A stretch of DNA of 18,116 nucleotides from JAZOTK01 sp045534775 (GTDB lineage: Bacteria > Bacillota > Clostridia > RUG12999): NCBI GenBank assembly GCA_045534775.1, contig JAZSKI010000041.1, positions 1 through 18,116 on the forward strand, given 5' to 3'. The notes below the pieces were generated by a model. The model was not told the DNA's origin. It worked only from the letters and a program-made list of their open reading frames with translations, and did no database searches. The position numbers and the translations under genes were made by a program. Each line of letters starts with the position of its first letter. The first letter of the stretch is position 1. Positions 6,521-13,371 of this stretch are shown piece by piece.

Positions 6521-7093
6521 TTGTACATAGTTGCTTTAAACGGAAGTCATAATAAAAACGGAAATACGCAGTTTTTGTTAAAGGAAATATTAAATAACTG
6601 CACAGGAGCAGAAACAGAAATTTTAAATGTTCACGAAATAATGAGTGAACTGTCTTTGCCCTTTTGCGTATCTTGCTGCACACCCTGCGATGCCCGTTGT
6701 TATAAAGGCACGAAGTTGGAGGAAGCTTTTTTTAAAGTTACAAGGGCGGATGCTGTAATAGTTGGAAGCCCCGTATATTTCAGAGGAGTGACGGCACAGC
6801 TTAAGGCATTTTTTGATAAAACAAGAAAAATCCGCGCTGAAAAAGCTTGGATAGGCAAGCCGGCAGCGGCAGTTGCCGTGGGAGCATCCAAGTACGGCGG
6901 GCAGGAAAAGGTTATCGAACAAATCCACGATATGCTTTTGGTGAACGGGATGACCGTAATCGCCGATAGCAGCAGTAGTTCCGGTGCGGGACACAGCGGG
7001 GTTGCGGCACAAAGACCTGCCGAAAAGGATGATTATGCCATAACCCGTGCAAAGGTTTTGGCGGAAAGCATTATGGAGACCTTAGAAAAATAA
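6521..7093 (+). CDS. NAD(P)H-dependent FMN oxidoreductase, flavodoxin fold
   Basis: A 190-residue protein of the NADPH-dependent FMN reductase/iron-sulfur flavoprotein group. The N-terminal strand and phosphate loop ALNGSHNKNGNT (5-16) bind FMN phosphate, and VIVGSPVYFRGVTAQLKAFFDKT in the middle is typical of the family. A cysteine cluster at 49, 52, 53, 56 and 60 sits where iron-sulfur flavoproteins carry their compact 4Fe-4S motif; the spacing is not canonical, so cluster binding is uncertain. The start is TTG at 6521, six bases after GGAGGAG; an in-frame TTG at 6506 would place that Shine-Dalgarno inside the gene. It is followed after 17 bases by the dGTPase gene, so it heads the unit that continues to dnaG and rpoD. 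Confidence 0.88.
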   Translation: MYIVALNGSHNKNGNTQFLLKEILNNCTGAETEILNVHEIMSELSLPFCVSCCTPCDARCYKGTKLEEAFFKVTRADAVIVGSPVYFRGVTAQLKAFFDKTRKIRAEKAWIGKPAAAVAVGASKYGGQEKVIEQIHDMLLVNGMTVIADSSSSSGAGHSGVAAQRPAEKDDYAITRAKVLAESIMETLEK

Positions 7094-7110
7094 AAAAAGG
7101 GGTGGACAAA

Positions 7111-8097
7111 ATGACCATAAGAGAAATGTCAGAGACAGCGGAAAAAAGCTTTCTGTCGAAGGAGGCTACCTTGTCCTGTAATACAAGAGGACGGGAATAT
7201 CCTATAGAAAAATGTGATATTCGTACAGAATTTCAACGTGACCGCGACAGAATCATTCATTCAAAATCTTTCAGACGGCTTAAGCATAAAACCCAGGTAT
7301 TCCTCAATCCTGAGGGCGACCATTATCGCACCCGTCTCACCCATACCCTGGAGGTCTCGCAAATTGCACGAACCATAGGCAGAGGGCTCAGGCTAAATGA
7401 AGATTTAATTGAAGCCATTGCGTTAGGTCACGATTTGGGTCATACCCCTTTCGGTCACGCGGGGGAAAGGGTACTGGCGCGAATTTGCCCTCACGGTTTT
7501 GAGCATAATAAACATAGTCTTCGTGTTGTGGAGGTGCTTGAAGGAGGGAAAGGGCTTAACCTGACCTATGAGGTAAGAGACGGAATATTAAATCACCGAA
7601 GTAGTGGTACGCCCGCAACTAAAGAGGGGCTTTGCGTAAGACATGCCGATAAAATTGCCTATATTAACCACGATATTGATGATGCCGTAAGAGGCGGCAT
7701 AATATCCGAGACGGAAATCCCCAAGGATTGCGCAGAGGTTTTAGGCGTTGGTCACGGGGAGAGAATAAATACTATGGTGGTGGATTTAATTAAGAACAAT
7801 CTGGAGATGTCCCCTGAAATTAAAGAGAGAAGTATAAAACTGCGGCAGTTTATGTTTGACAGGGTATATATAAACTCCGCCGCTAAGGAAGAAGAGAAAA
7901 AAGGCGAAAAAATTATTGAATTTTTATATGATTATTATATTCATAACACGGACAAGTTACCTGAAAATGACAGAAAGATGCTGGAACGCTTTGACCTCGA
8001 CGGGGTTGTATGCGACTATATCGCAGGTATGTCGGATATGTACGCAACCTCGCAGTTTATGGAGCTTTTCGTGCCATCACCCTGGAAAATAAAATAG
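7111..8097 (+). CDS. dgt: dGTPase-like HD-domain triphosphohydrolase
   Basis: Hydrolyses dNTPs (classically dGTP) to deoxynucleoside and tripolyphosphate, tuning dNTP pools. The 328-residue protein shows the HD-domain ligands: H78 in RTRLTHTLEV, the H107-D108 pair in LGHDLGHTPFGHAGE (105-119), and a late aspartate in YINHDIDDA. FRRLKHKTQVF (54-64) is the conserved dGTPase segment. I chose ATG 7111, eight bases after AGGGG; the in-frame GTG at 7102 overlaps that Shine-Dalgarno. The length fits the shorter YedC-like clade rather than the ~500-residue E. coli Dgt, so the preferred nucleotide is uncertain. Placement directly before dnaG links it to replication and is a known clostridial arrangement. 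Confidence 0.93.
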   Translation: MTIREMSETAEKSFLSKEATLSCNTRGREYPIEKCDIRTEFQRDRDRIIHSKSFRRLKHKTQVFLNPEGDHYRTRLTHTLEVSQIARTIGRGLRLNEDLIEAIALGHDLGHTPFGHAGERVLARICPHGFEHNKHSLRVVEVLEGGKGLNLTYEVRDGILNHRSSGTPATKEGLCVRHADKIAYINHDIDDAVRGGIISETEIPKDCAEVLGVGHGERINTMVVDLIKNNLEMSPEIKERSIKLRQFMFDRVYINSAAKEEEKKGEKIIEFLYDYYIHNTDKLPENDRKMLERFDLDGVVCDYIAGMSDMYATSQFMELFVPSPWKIK

Positions 8098-8214
8098 GGA
8101 TTTTAAAATTTAAAGTCTCAAAAGAAGGATTTAAGGGTTTGAATGTCGAAATAACGGATATGACCTTTAGGTCAAAAAATGTTGAACAGCGGATATGGGG
8201 GTAAAAAACGGATT

Positions 8215-9939
8215 ATGGCTATGCTTTATCCTGAAGAGCTCATAAATGAGATAATTGCGGCTAATGATATAGTAGATGTGGTTTCATCTTATGTTAAATT
8301 AAAACGCAGCGGCAGCGATTACACAGGGCTTTGTCCGTTCCATAGCGAAAAAACACCGTCATTTCATTTGTCCGGTGATAAACAGCTTTATCATTGCTTC
8401 GGTTGCGGTGTCGGCGGTACGGTATTGCAATTTATAATAAACATAGAAAACCTTGATTTTACTGAAGCTTTGAAATATTTAGCCGATAGAGCAAAGATAG
8501 ATTTGCCCGAAAAAGAAAGCGACAGCGAAAGCTATGAACGCAGGCAGGTCTTATACAAGCTTAATGCGGCGGCGGCAAGGTATTTTTATAAAAGCCTTAT
8601 GTCGGAAAAAGGCAAAGAAGCTCAGGCATATTTTTTGAAAAGGGCTCTTGATGCAAAGACGGTTACTACCTTTGGTTTAGGTTATGCACCTGCGGAATTT
8701 GAAGGGCTTACGAGCTATTTGTTGCAGGAAGGCTTTAATTTAAACGATATAATGGCGGCGGGACTTGCCCGAAAAAGTGATAAAACGGGTAAACCTTATG
8801 ATTTTTTCAGAAACAGAATAATGTTTCCCATTATAGATGTGCGTGGTAATGTGATTGCCTTCGGCGGAAGAGTTATGGATGACAGCCTGCCTAAATACCT
8901 TAATTCGCCGGATACGCCTGTTTTCAATAAAAGCAAAACCTTGTTTGCACTTAATTTTGCGAAAAAAAGCTGTCGTGAGAGAATGATTCTCTGCGAAGGA
9001 TATATGGACGTAATCGCACTCCACCGTGCAGGGTTTACCAATGCGGTAGCAGCTCTCGGTACGGCGTTCACCCCGTCTCACGCGAAGATTTTGTCGCGGT
9101 ACACAAGCGAAGTGGTGCTGTGCTATGACAGCGACAGTGCGGGGCAGAAGGCTACAGCGGCAGCCATGGCTATTTTAGCGGCAGATAATCTGCGGGTTAA
9201 GGTTCTTAAAGTGCCCGGTGCCAAAGACCCCGATGAATTTATAAGGAAAAAAGGCGCCGAGGCTTTCGGGAAATTACTTGAAGGCTCGCAAAATTCGGTG
9301 CTGTATAAAATAGAGACCTTGAAAAAACAGTATGATACCGATAATGTTGACCAGCGGATAGAGCTTATTTCAAAAATGGCAGAGGTTTTTGCCGAGATAG
9401 ATAATCCCATTGAACGGGAGGTTCTGGTGAAGGATGCGGCAACGGAGGCAGGCATAACGGCTGACAGCATATTTGCACAGATAAATATGATAAAAGCAAA
9501 GAAAAACAAGGCGGAGACCAGGAAGGTTATGCAAAATTCCGTTAAAATTCAGAAAAAAGAGGATTTGGCGGTAAAAGAGGAATGTATGCTGGCATTTCTT
9601 ATGCTTGAGGATGACAGAGTTTACGCCGAATTTTCAGATAAGGTGACGGAAGAATTTTTCACCACCCCTGCCTGCAGGGCTTTTATAAAAGAGGTCTGCG
9701 GGGCAAAGTCAGGCGGTATAAAAACCGATGCGGCAAGCATAATCTCAAAGCTGCCGTCTGATGCTGCACAAAGCATTTCGGCGTATATCTTTGCTGAAAA
9801 GCCTTACGGCGATACCTTTCTTGCGGCTAAGGATATTTATAATTCCATAACAAGGAAAAGGGATTTAAATAAAGGCAATATTACCTCAGCTGAGGAATTG
9901 CAGAAAATGATAGATAAAATTAAGGAACAAAAAAAATAA
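8215..9939 (+). CDS. dnaG: DNA primase
   Basis: Synthesises RNA primers at the replication fork. The 574-residue protein has the N-terminal CHC2 zinc-binding domain with C40, H43, C61 and C64 (CPFH and CFGC), the RNA-polymerase-like core, and a TOPRIM domain with the catalytic glutamate E261 in CEGYMDV and the metal-binding D305-x-D307 in YDSDSAG. The C-terminal ~140 residues would be the helicase (DnaB) binding region. Family N-termini begin near M-x-YPEEL, so ATG 8215 is preferred. An ATG at 8221 is an alternative, and ATG 8179 would add 12 residues not typical of the family. The Shine-Dalgarno is weak (GGGGG 13 bases upstream). It sits between dgt and rpoD. Confidence 0.96.
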   Translation: MAMLYPEELINEIIAANDIVDVVSSYVKLKRSGSDYTGLCPFHSEKTPSFHLSGDKQLYHCFGCGVGGTVLQFIINIENLDFTEALKYLADRAKIDLPEKESDSESYERRQVLYKLNAAAARYFYKSLMSEKGKEAQAYFLKRALDAKTVTTFGLGYAPAEFEGLTSYLLQEGFNLNDIMAAGLARKSDKTGKPYDFFRNRIMFPIIDVRGNVIAFGGRVMDDSLPKYLNSPDTPVFNKSKTLFALNFAKKSCRERMILCEGYMDVIALHRAGFTNAVAALGTAFTPSHAKILSRYTSEVVLCYDSDSAGQKATAAAMAILAADNLRVKVLKVPGAKDPDEFIRKKGAEAFGKLLEGSQNSVLYKIETLKKQYDTDNVDQRIELISKMAEVFAEIDNPIEREVLVKDAATEAGITADSIFAQINMIKAKKNKAETRKVMQNSVKIQKKEDLAVKEECMLAFLMLEDDRVYAEFSDKVTEEFFTTPACRAFIKEVCGAKSGGIKTDAASIISKLPSDAAQSISAYIFAEKPYGDTFLAAKDIYNSITRKRDLNKGNITSAEELQKMIDKIKEQKK

Positions 9940-9997
9940 TATATAAATACGTTCTCTTTTGCCTGCAAAGGAAGAAGAGTGATGGGGGAAAAGGTTC

Positions 9998-11074
9998 ATG
10001 GAAATAAACGAAAGCAAATTACAAGCAATTAAGAATATGCTTGAAACCGGTAAAAAGAAGGGTGTTCTTTCTTTTAAGGAAATTGCTGATATGCTGTGCG
10101 AGTTCGATATAGATGCCGAACAGATGGAACACGTCTACGAGGAGCTCGAAAATGCAGGTGTTGAGATAGTTCAGGACCTCGATAAAGAGCTTGAAGAAAT
10201 CCAGTTAAACGGCGAAGAAAAGATTGATTTAACTTTACCTGACGGTATCAGCGTTGATGACCCTGTAAGAATGTATCTGAAAGAAATCGGTAAGGTTACA
10301 CTTCTTTCAACAGAGGAAGAAGCAGAGCTGTCACAAAAAATGCTGGAAGGTGATGAGGAATCCAAACGCCGTCTTGCAGAAGCAAATCTCCGTTTGGTTG
10401 TAAGTATTGCAAAGCGTTATGTAGGCAGAGGAATGATGTTCCTGGATTTAATCCAGGAGGGTAATCTGGGTCTTATAAAGGCTGTTGAAAAATTTGACCA
10501 TAATAAAGGATATAAATTTTCAACCTATGCTACCTGGTGGATTCGTCAGGCTATTACCCGTGCCATTGCCGACCAGGCAAGAACTATCAGAATACCTGTT
10601 CACATGGTGGAAACTATTAATAAGCTTATAAGAGAATCCAGGAGAATGCTTCAGGAGCTGGGTAGAGAGCCTACTCCCGATGAGCTGTCTAAAGAGCTTA
10701 ATATGTCCTGCGATAAGGTCAGGGAAATTATGAAAATCGCACAGGAACCCGTTTCCCTGGAAACGCCTATCGGTGAGGAGGAGGACAGCCATCTCGGTGA
10801 TTTTATTCCCGATGATGATGCACCTGCTCCGGCAGAAGCGGCATCATATATGCTCCTTCGTGAACAGCTGACAGATGTTCTCGATACCCTGACCAACAGA
10901 GAAGCACGTGTGCTGAAGCTCCGTTTCGGGCTTGAAGACGGTAGAGCGAGAACTCTTGAAGAGGTAGGAAAAGAGTTTAACGTCACCCGTGAACGTATCA
11001 GACAGATAGAAGCAAAGGCGCTGCGTAAGCTCCGCCATCCCAGCAGAAGCAAGAAGCTGAAGGATTATCTTTAA
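9998..11074 (+). CDS. rpoD: RNA polymerase housekeeping sigma factor (SigA/RpoD)
   Basis: The 358-residue primary sigma factor directs RNA polymerase to -10/-35 promoters such as those seen across this window. Region 1.1 is at residues ~5-55, region 1.2 contains DPVRMYLKEIGKV, and region 2 includes RLVVSIAKRYVGRG, DLIQEGNLGLIKAVEKFD and the -10 recognition helix segment FSTYATWWIRQAITRAI. Region 3 follows, and region 4 ends with the helix-turn-helix TLEEVGKEFNVTRERIRQIE, which reads the -35. The length matches clostridial SigA. It lies 58 bases after dnaG, the classical Firmicutes primase-sigma order but without rpsU. A long terminator follows. Confidence 0.98.
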   Translation: MEINESKLQAIKNMLETGKKKGVLSFKEIADMLCEFDIDAEQMEHVYEELENAGVEIVQDLDKELEEIQLNGEEKIDLTLPDGISVDDPVRMYLKEIGKVTLLSTEEEAELSQKMLEGDEESKRRLAEANLRLVVSIAKRYVGRGMMFLDLIQEGNLGLIKAVEKFDHNKGYKFSTYATWWIRQAITRAIADQARTIRIPVHMVETINKLIRESRRMLQELGREPTPDELSKELNMSCDKVREIMKIAQEPVSLETPIGEEEDSHLGDFIPDDDAPAPAEAASYMLLREQLTDVLDTLTNREARVLKLRFGLEDGRARTLEEVGKEFNVTRERIRQIEAKALRKLRHPSRSKKLKDYL

Positions 11075-11084
11075 TATATTATAA

Positions 11085-11133
11085 AAGGGGCTGTGACAAA
11101 CCGATTTTTGGAATCATTTTGTCACAGCCCCTT
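11085..11133. terminator. Bidirectional terminator between rpoD and trxA
   Basis: Sixteen-base complementary arms (11085-11100 and 11118-11133) contain the GC-rich core GGGGCTGTGACA. On the minus strand the stem is followed by TTTTAT, a good U-tract for trxA. On the plus strand the run after the stem is less T-rich. The two genes converge here. Confidence 0.88.
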
Positions 11134-11143
11134 ATGATTTGGT

Positions 11144-11455
11144 TTATTTCAGCATTTCTAAAATAGCTTCCTTCGACCTCAGTCCTACAACGGTATTTAC
11201 CACCTGCTTATCCTTAACAACCACCAGAGTAGGGATACTTGCAATATGAAAAGACAGCGCCAGCTCCTGCTCTTCATCAACATTCACCTTACCCACCTTA
11301 TAGCTTCCGTCCGACTCGGCGGCAATTTCTTCAATAACGGGAGCAATCATCTTACACGGTCCGCACCAGGTAGCCCAAAAATCTATAAGTACGGGAACAT
11401 CAGAATTCATCACTTCCTGCTCAAAATTTGATTTTGTGATTTCAATTTCTTTCAT
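11144..11455 (-). CDS. trxA: Thioredoxin
   Basis: A 103-residue thioredoxin, the general cytosolic dithiol reductant. It shows the active site WATWCGPCKM, the preceding VPVLIDFWA strand, the conserved VDEEQELA segment and the cis-proline IASIPTL. The start is ATG 11455 with GGAGG nine bases upstream; a longer frame to 11521 only reads back through the upstream gene. It is 19 bases downstream of a small ferredoxin:thioredoxin-reductase-like gene on the same strand, suggesting the two are reductase and substrate. Confidence 0.97.
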   Translation of the reverse strand: MKEIEITKSNFEQEVMNSDVPVLIDFWATWCGPCKMIAPVIEEIAAESDGSYKVGKVNVDEEQELALSFHIASIPTLVVVKDKQVVNTVVGLRSKEAILEMLK

Positions 11456-11474
11456 AATAATTTTCCTCCTTTGA

Positions 11475-11675
11475 TTAATCCTTGGATTTATAATAAAGCA
11501 TACAATGACAGAACCCTTCAAAATCAGGATTTTTTATCTGCTCCTTAAATTCCTTACACATACATTTTGTATCTTCGCTTTTCTCCATAACACAGGGGCA
11601 ATATCCGCCGCGTTGCTTTAATCCTTCTTTGATTGTAGCGACAATCTCTTTGTCGGGATTAAGTGTAATTCCCAT
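11475..11675 (-). CDS. Ferredoxin:thioredoxin reductase catalytic-subunit-like protein
   Basis: A 66-residue protein with three CxC-type pairs: CPC at 26-28, CMC at 38-40 and CHC at 56-58. In ferredoxin:thioredoxin reductase (FTR), the catalytic subunit uses CPC and CHC cysteines for a redox-active disulfide beside a 4Fe-4S cluster held by the others. The first-to-last cysteine distance (32 residues) equals the plant/cyanobacterial value, but the middle pair is nearer the N-terminus (9 residues after CPC, against 16). It is shorter than plant FTR-beta and no variable alpha subunit is nearby, as in stand-alone bacterial and archaeal forms. The start is ATG 11675, with GGGAG six bases upstream. 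It is directly followed by trxA. Confidence 0.85.
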   Translation of the reverse strand: MGITLNPDKEIVATIKEGLKQRGGYCPCVMEKSEDTKCMCKEFKEQIKNPDFEGFCHCMLYYKSKD

Positions 11676-11713
11676 TTCCTTCTCCCTTTCTATATTGATA
11701 ATTGTGTATTTAT

Positions 11714-11742
11714 ATGGTACCACAGTTTTTATTATATGTCAA
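11714..11742 (-). promoter_or_regulatory. Promoter of the FTR-trxA operon
   Basis: On the minus strand a perfect TTGACA (11737-11742) is separated by 17 bases from TACCAT (11714-11719). The start near 11707 gives a leader of about 32 bases. Confidence 0.7.
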
Positions 11743-11798
11743 TAGCTTTAAGAAAATTTCATAAACCTCTAAACAAACAGTTCAGGTAGCTTGATTAC

Positions 11799-11830
11799 AA
11801 AAATCGGAGTGCTTATCTGAAGCACTCCGA
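11799..11830 (-). terminator. Terminator of the SASP gene
   Basis: TCGGAGTGCT (11804-11813) and AGCACTCCGA (11821-11830) form a perfect 10-bp stem with a 7-base loop, followed on the minus strand by TTTTTG. It lies 13 bases after the SASP stop codon. Confidence 0.9.
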
Positions 11831-11842
11831 CCTTTAATCAGT

Positions 11843-12037
11843 TTATTTTACGGAATTTTCGTAGCTTTCAATCATCTTTTTAACCATCTGACCGCCGACA
11901 GAACCAGCCTGTCTTGATGTTAAATCACCGTTGTAGCCTTGTTTTAAGTTTACGCCAACTTCGTTTGCGGCTTCCATCTTAAATTTGTTCATTGCATCAA
12001 CAGCTTCGGGTACTACTAATCTGTTATTACTTGCCAT
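11843..12037 (-). CDS. Alpha/beta-type small acid-soluble spore protein
   Basis: A 64-residue protein that coats and protects DNA in the dormant spore and is degraded at germination. It shows both conserved blocks: the N-terminal block around MNKFKMEAANEVGVN (16-30), which contains the GPR protease cleavage region, and the C-terminal block GDLTSRQAGSVGGQMVKKMIE (37-57). The start is taken at ATG 12037 because family members begin MA-x-N. In-frame GTGs at 12043 and 12049 are closer to the AGGAG and cannot be excluded. The residue after the cleaved glutamate is alanine where isoleucine, phenylalanine or valine is more usual. It is monocistronic, with its own terminator. This gene is the main evidence for endospore formation. 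Confidence 0.95.
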   Translation of the reverse strand: MASNNRLVVPEAVDAMNKFKMEAANEVGVNLKQGYNGDLTSRQAGSVGGQMVKKMIESYENSVK

Positions 12038-12134
12038 TTTCACATTCACTCCTGTAAATTAATAAAATATTTTTTGCACCTTGACAGTGCAGTTATATTT
12101 TATGTCAAAACAGAGCTTATATACTGGTAAAATT

Positions 12135-12986
12135 TTAAATTTTTGCAAGTTTTTCCTTAAGAAAATCAACAGCCAGCTTTATATCCTTTTCGGGGGTTTC
12201 GCCAACCTCACGTTCGATAGTTAAAAAGCCCTTCCAGCCAATATTCTTCAAAAGCTTCAGATAACGGTCAAAGTCCACACTGCCTTCTCCTAAAGGAACT
12301 TCTTTAAAATATTCAATGCTTTCAATTTCATCGTGCTTTAAATGACCGTAAATAATTTCAGGATTGGTTTTATGGAGCATAATACCGTCTTTTGCGTGGG
12401 TATGTACTATATAATTCTGCAAGGTTGCGGCACTTTCTACAGGGTCTTCACCGATTACCATAGCAAGGTTTGCAGGGTCAAAGTTAACTCTGACTGCACT
12501 TGCGGACAGGCTTTCAATAAATCCCTTAAGTCTTTCGGCAGGCTCAGGACCTGTCTCTATCGCAAAGACAGCGCCCATTTTATCACCGTACTCCGCCAGC
12601 TCGTTGCAGGCTTCAGCCATAATTTTCCTGGCATCATTCATTTCTGCGGGAACAACGCCGATATGGGTTGTAATTACATTGGCGCCAAGCTCTAAGGCAA
12701 GGTCCATAATTCTTTTTGATTTTTCAACCTTCCATTTATTAGCCTCGGCATCTCTGAACCCGCCACCGCCCAAATCTCCGCAAATCGCAGATATTACAAG
12801 TCCGTTTGATGCCACCATATCACGCACCTCGGCTATTTTTGAAGCAGTCACCGTATCAGGGTCAAGTTCGCCTTTTACAGCATAAATCTGAACGCCCTCA
12901 GCACCTACCGCCGCGGCTTTTTCAAGACCGCCGCGAATACCGCAACGGAAACAGTCCGCCATTACACCTATTTTTAAATTACTCAT
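12135..12986 (-). CDS. Sugar phosphate isomerase/epimerase (AP-endonuclease-2-like TIM barrel)
   Basis: A 283-residue member of the xylose-isomerase-like TIM-barrel superfamily. Likely metal and catalytic positions are H108 in TTHIG, E144 in IETG, D170 in NFDPAN, H195 and H197 in VHTHAKD, and E258/E260 in TIERE. Members interconvert sugars, inositol derivatives (IolE/IolI-like) or related polyols; no neighbouring sugar genes narrow the substrate. The start is ATG 12986 with GGAGG six bases upstream; the frame is open further upstream, but that part lies in a structured leader. The gene is monocistronic, behind its own promoter and a ~207-base leader that probably regulates it. Confidence 0.87.
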   Translation of the reverse strand: MSNLKIGVMADCFRCGIRGGLEKAAAVGAEGVQIYAVKGELDPDTVTASKIAEVRDMVASNGLVISAICGDLGGGGFRDAEANKWKVEKSKRIMDLALELGANVITTHIGVVPAEMNDARKIMAEACNELAEYGDKMGAVFAIETGPEPAERLKGFIESLSASAVRVNFDPANLAMVIGEDPVESAATLQNYIVHTHAKDGIMLHKTNPEIIYGHLKHDEIESIEYFKEVPLGEGSVDFDRYLKLLKNIGWKGFLTIEREVGETPEKDIKLAVDFLKEKLAKI

Positions 12987-13193
12987 AAAAACCTCCATTC
13001 CGCCGCCATACGTCGGCACAAATAGTAATTAGATTTCTCTTATCCGTATGGCAAGGAATGATAAGAAATTTTTACGCCCATGTGCTTACCCCCGCGAATG
13101 CAAAGAAAATTTCGCACCGGCAATTAAATCCGCCGGAGCATAACGTGAAAGCTCCTTTCGCGTTAATCACTTCCTGTATTATTGTTTTTTGCT
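12987..13193 (-). promoter_or_regulatory. Structured 5' leader with predicted pseudoknot
   Basis: The predicted mRNA has a ~207-base untranslated leader. Near its 3' end ATTTCTTATC (13069-13060) pairs with GATAAGAGAAAT (13044-13033, with a two-base bulge). The enclosed loop holds GCCATACG (13052-13045), which is exactly complementary to CGTATGGC at 13012-13005, eight bases before the GGAGG. Together these form an H-type pseudoknot abutting the ribosome binding site. Further upstream are three more hairpins: AACGCGAAAG with CTTTCACGTT, CCGGC with GCCGG, and GCGAA with TTCGC. I could not match it to a riboswitch class I know. Confidence 0.5.
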
Positions 13194-13199
13194 GCTTAT

Positions 13200-13228
13200 A
13201 GTATACCACATCAAAATAATTTTGTAAA
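13200..13228 (-). promoter_or_regulatory. Promoter of the isomerase gene
   Basis: On the minus strand TTTACA (13223-13228), 17 bases and TATACT (13200-13205) form a good sigma-A promoter. The start near 13193 lies ~207 bases before the ATG, which defines the long leader. Confidence 0.8.
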
Positions 13229-13310
13229 GATATATTTCTGCTTTTTTTGTCATCACGTATAAAAAAATTTTTTTGCGGCAATACTATTATTACCTCACAA
13301 AACATATTTT
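13229..13310. other. AT-rich spacer with A7T7 tract
   Basis: This non-coding stretch between the isomerase promoter and the lysR terminator contains a perfect A7T7 run (13261-13274), a sequence type that bends DNA. It is upstream of the isomerase -35 and could act as an UP-like or curved element. Nothing else was seen here. Confidence 0.4.
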
Positions 13311-13331
13311 AAAAATCCGAATATTTCGGAT
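13311..13331 (-). terminator. Terminator of the lysR gene
   Basis: ATCCGAA (13315-13321) and TTCGGAT (13325-13331) flank TAT and are followed on the minus strand by TTTTTAAAA, giving a short stem with a U-tract. A second, stronger GC hairpin lies just upstream in the transcript. Confidence 0.75.
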
Positions 13332-13344
13332 CCCCCCTTTGCGG

Positions 13345-13368
13345 CGGCACAGCTCTCCGGCTGTGCCG
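13345..13368 (-). terminator. GC-rich hairpin after lysR
   Basis: CGGCACAG (13345-13352) and CTGTGCCG (13361-13368) form a perfect 8-bp stem with an 8-base loop, four bases after the lysR stop. It lacks its own U-tract and probably works together with the following hairpin or protects the mRNA 3' end. Confidence 0.5.
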
Positions 13369-13371
13369 TTT

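Noticed and set aside
8010..8204. 64-codon frame overlapping the end of dgt and the start of dnaG
   Set aside because: Mostly an out-of-frame reading of dgt, and its tail overlaps the dnaG region. No domain.
12075..12091. Terminator of the isomerase gene (TGCAC/GTGCA hairpin)
   Set aside because: The stem is only five base pairs and is followed on the minus strand by A residues, not a U-tract.
12092..12130. Forespore (SigG/SigF) promoter of the SASP gene
   Set aside because: GTATA followed by CATAAAATA is present on the minus strand, but the spacing is about 15 rather than 17-18 and the -10 is imperfect. One would expect such a promoter, but the sequence does not show it convincingly.
12987..13193. 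c-di-AMP (ydaO) or cobalamin riboswitch in the isomerase leader
   Set aside because: The GGGGG run and several hairpins recall these classes, but the conserved core sequences I know for them are missing. A covariance-model search would settle it.
13072..13305. Minus-strand frame in the isomerase leader, including a possible 32-residue GTG-started peptide
   Set aside because: It covers hairpins of the structured leader, the GTG is only one base from its purine-rich motif, and the frame starts upstream of the predicted transcription start. It could be a leader peptide, but the RNA-structure reading is better supported.
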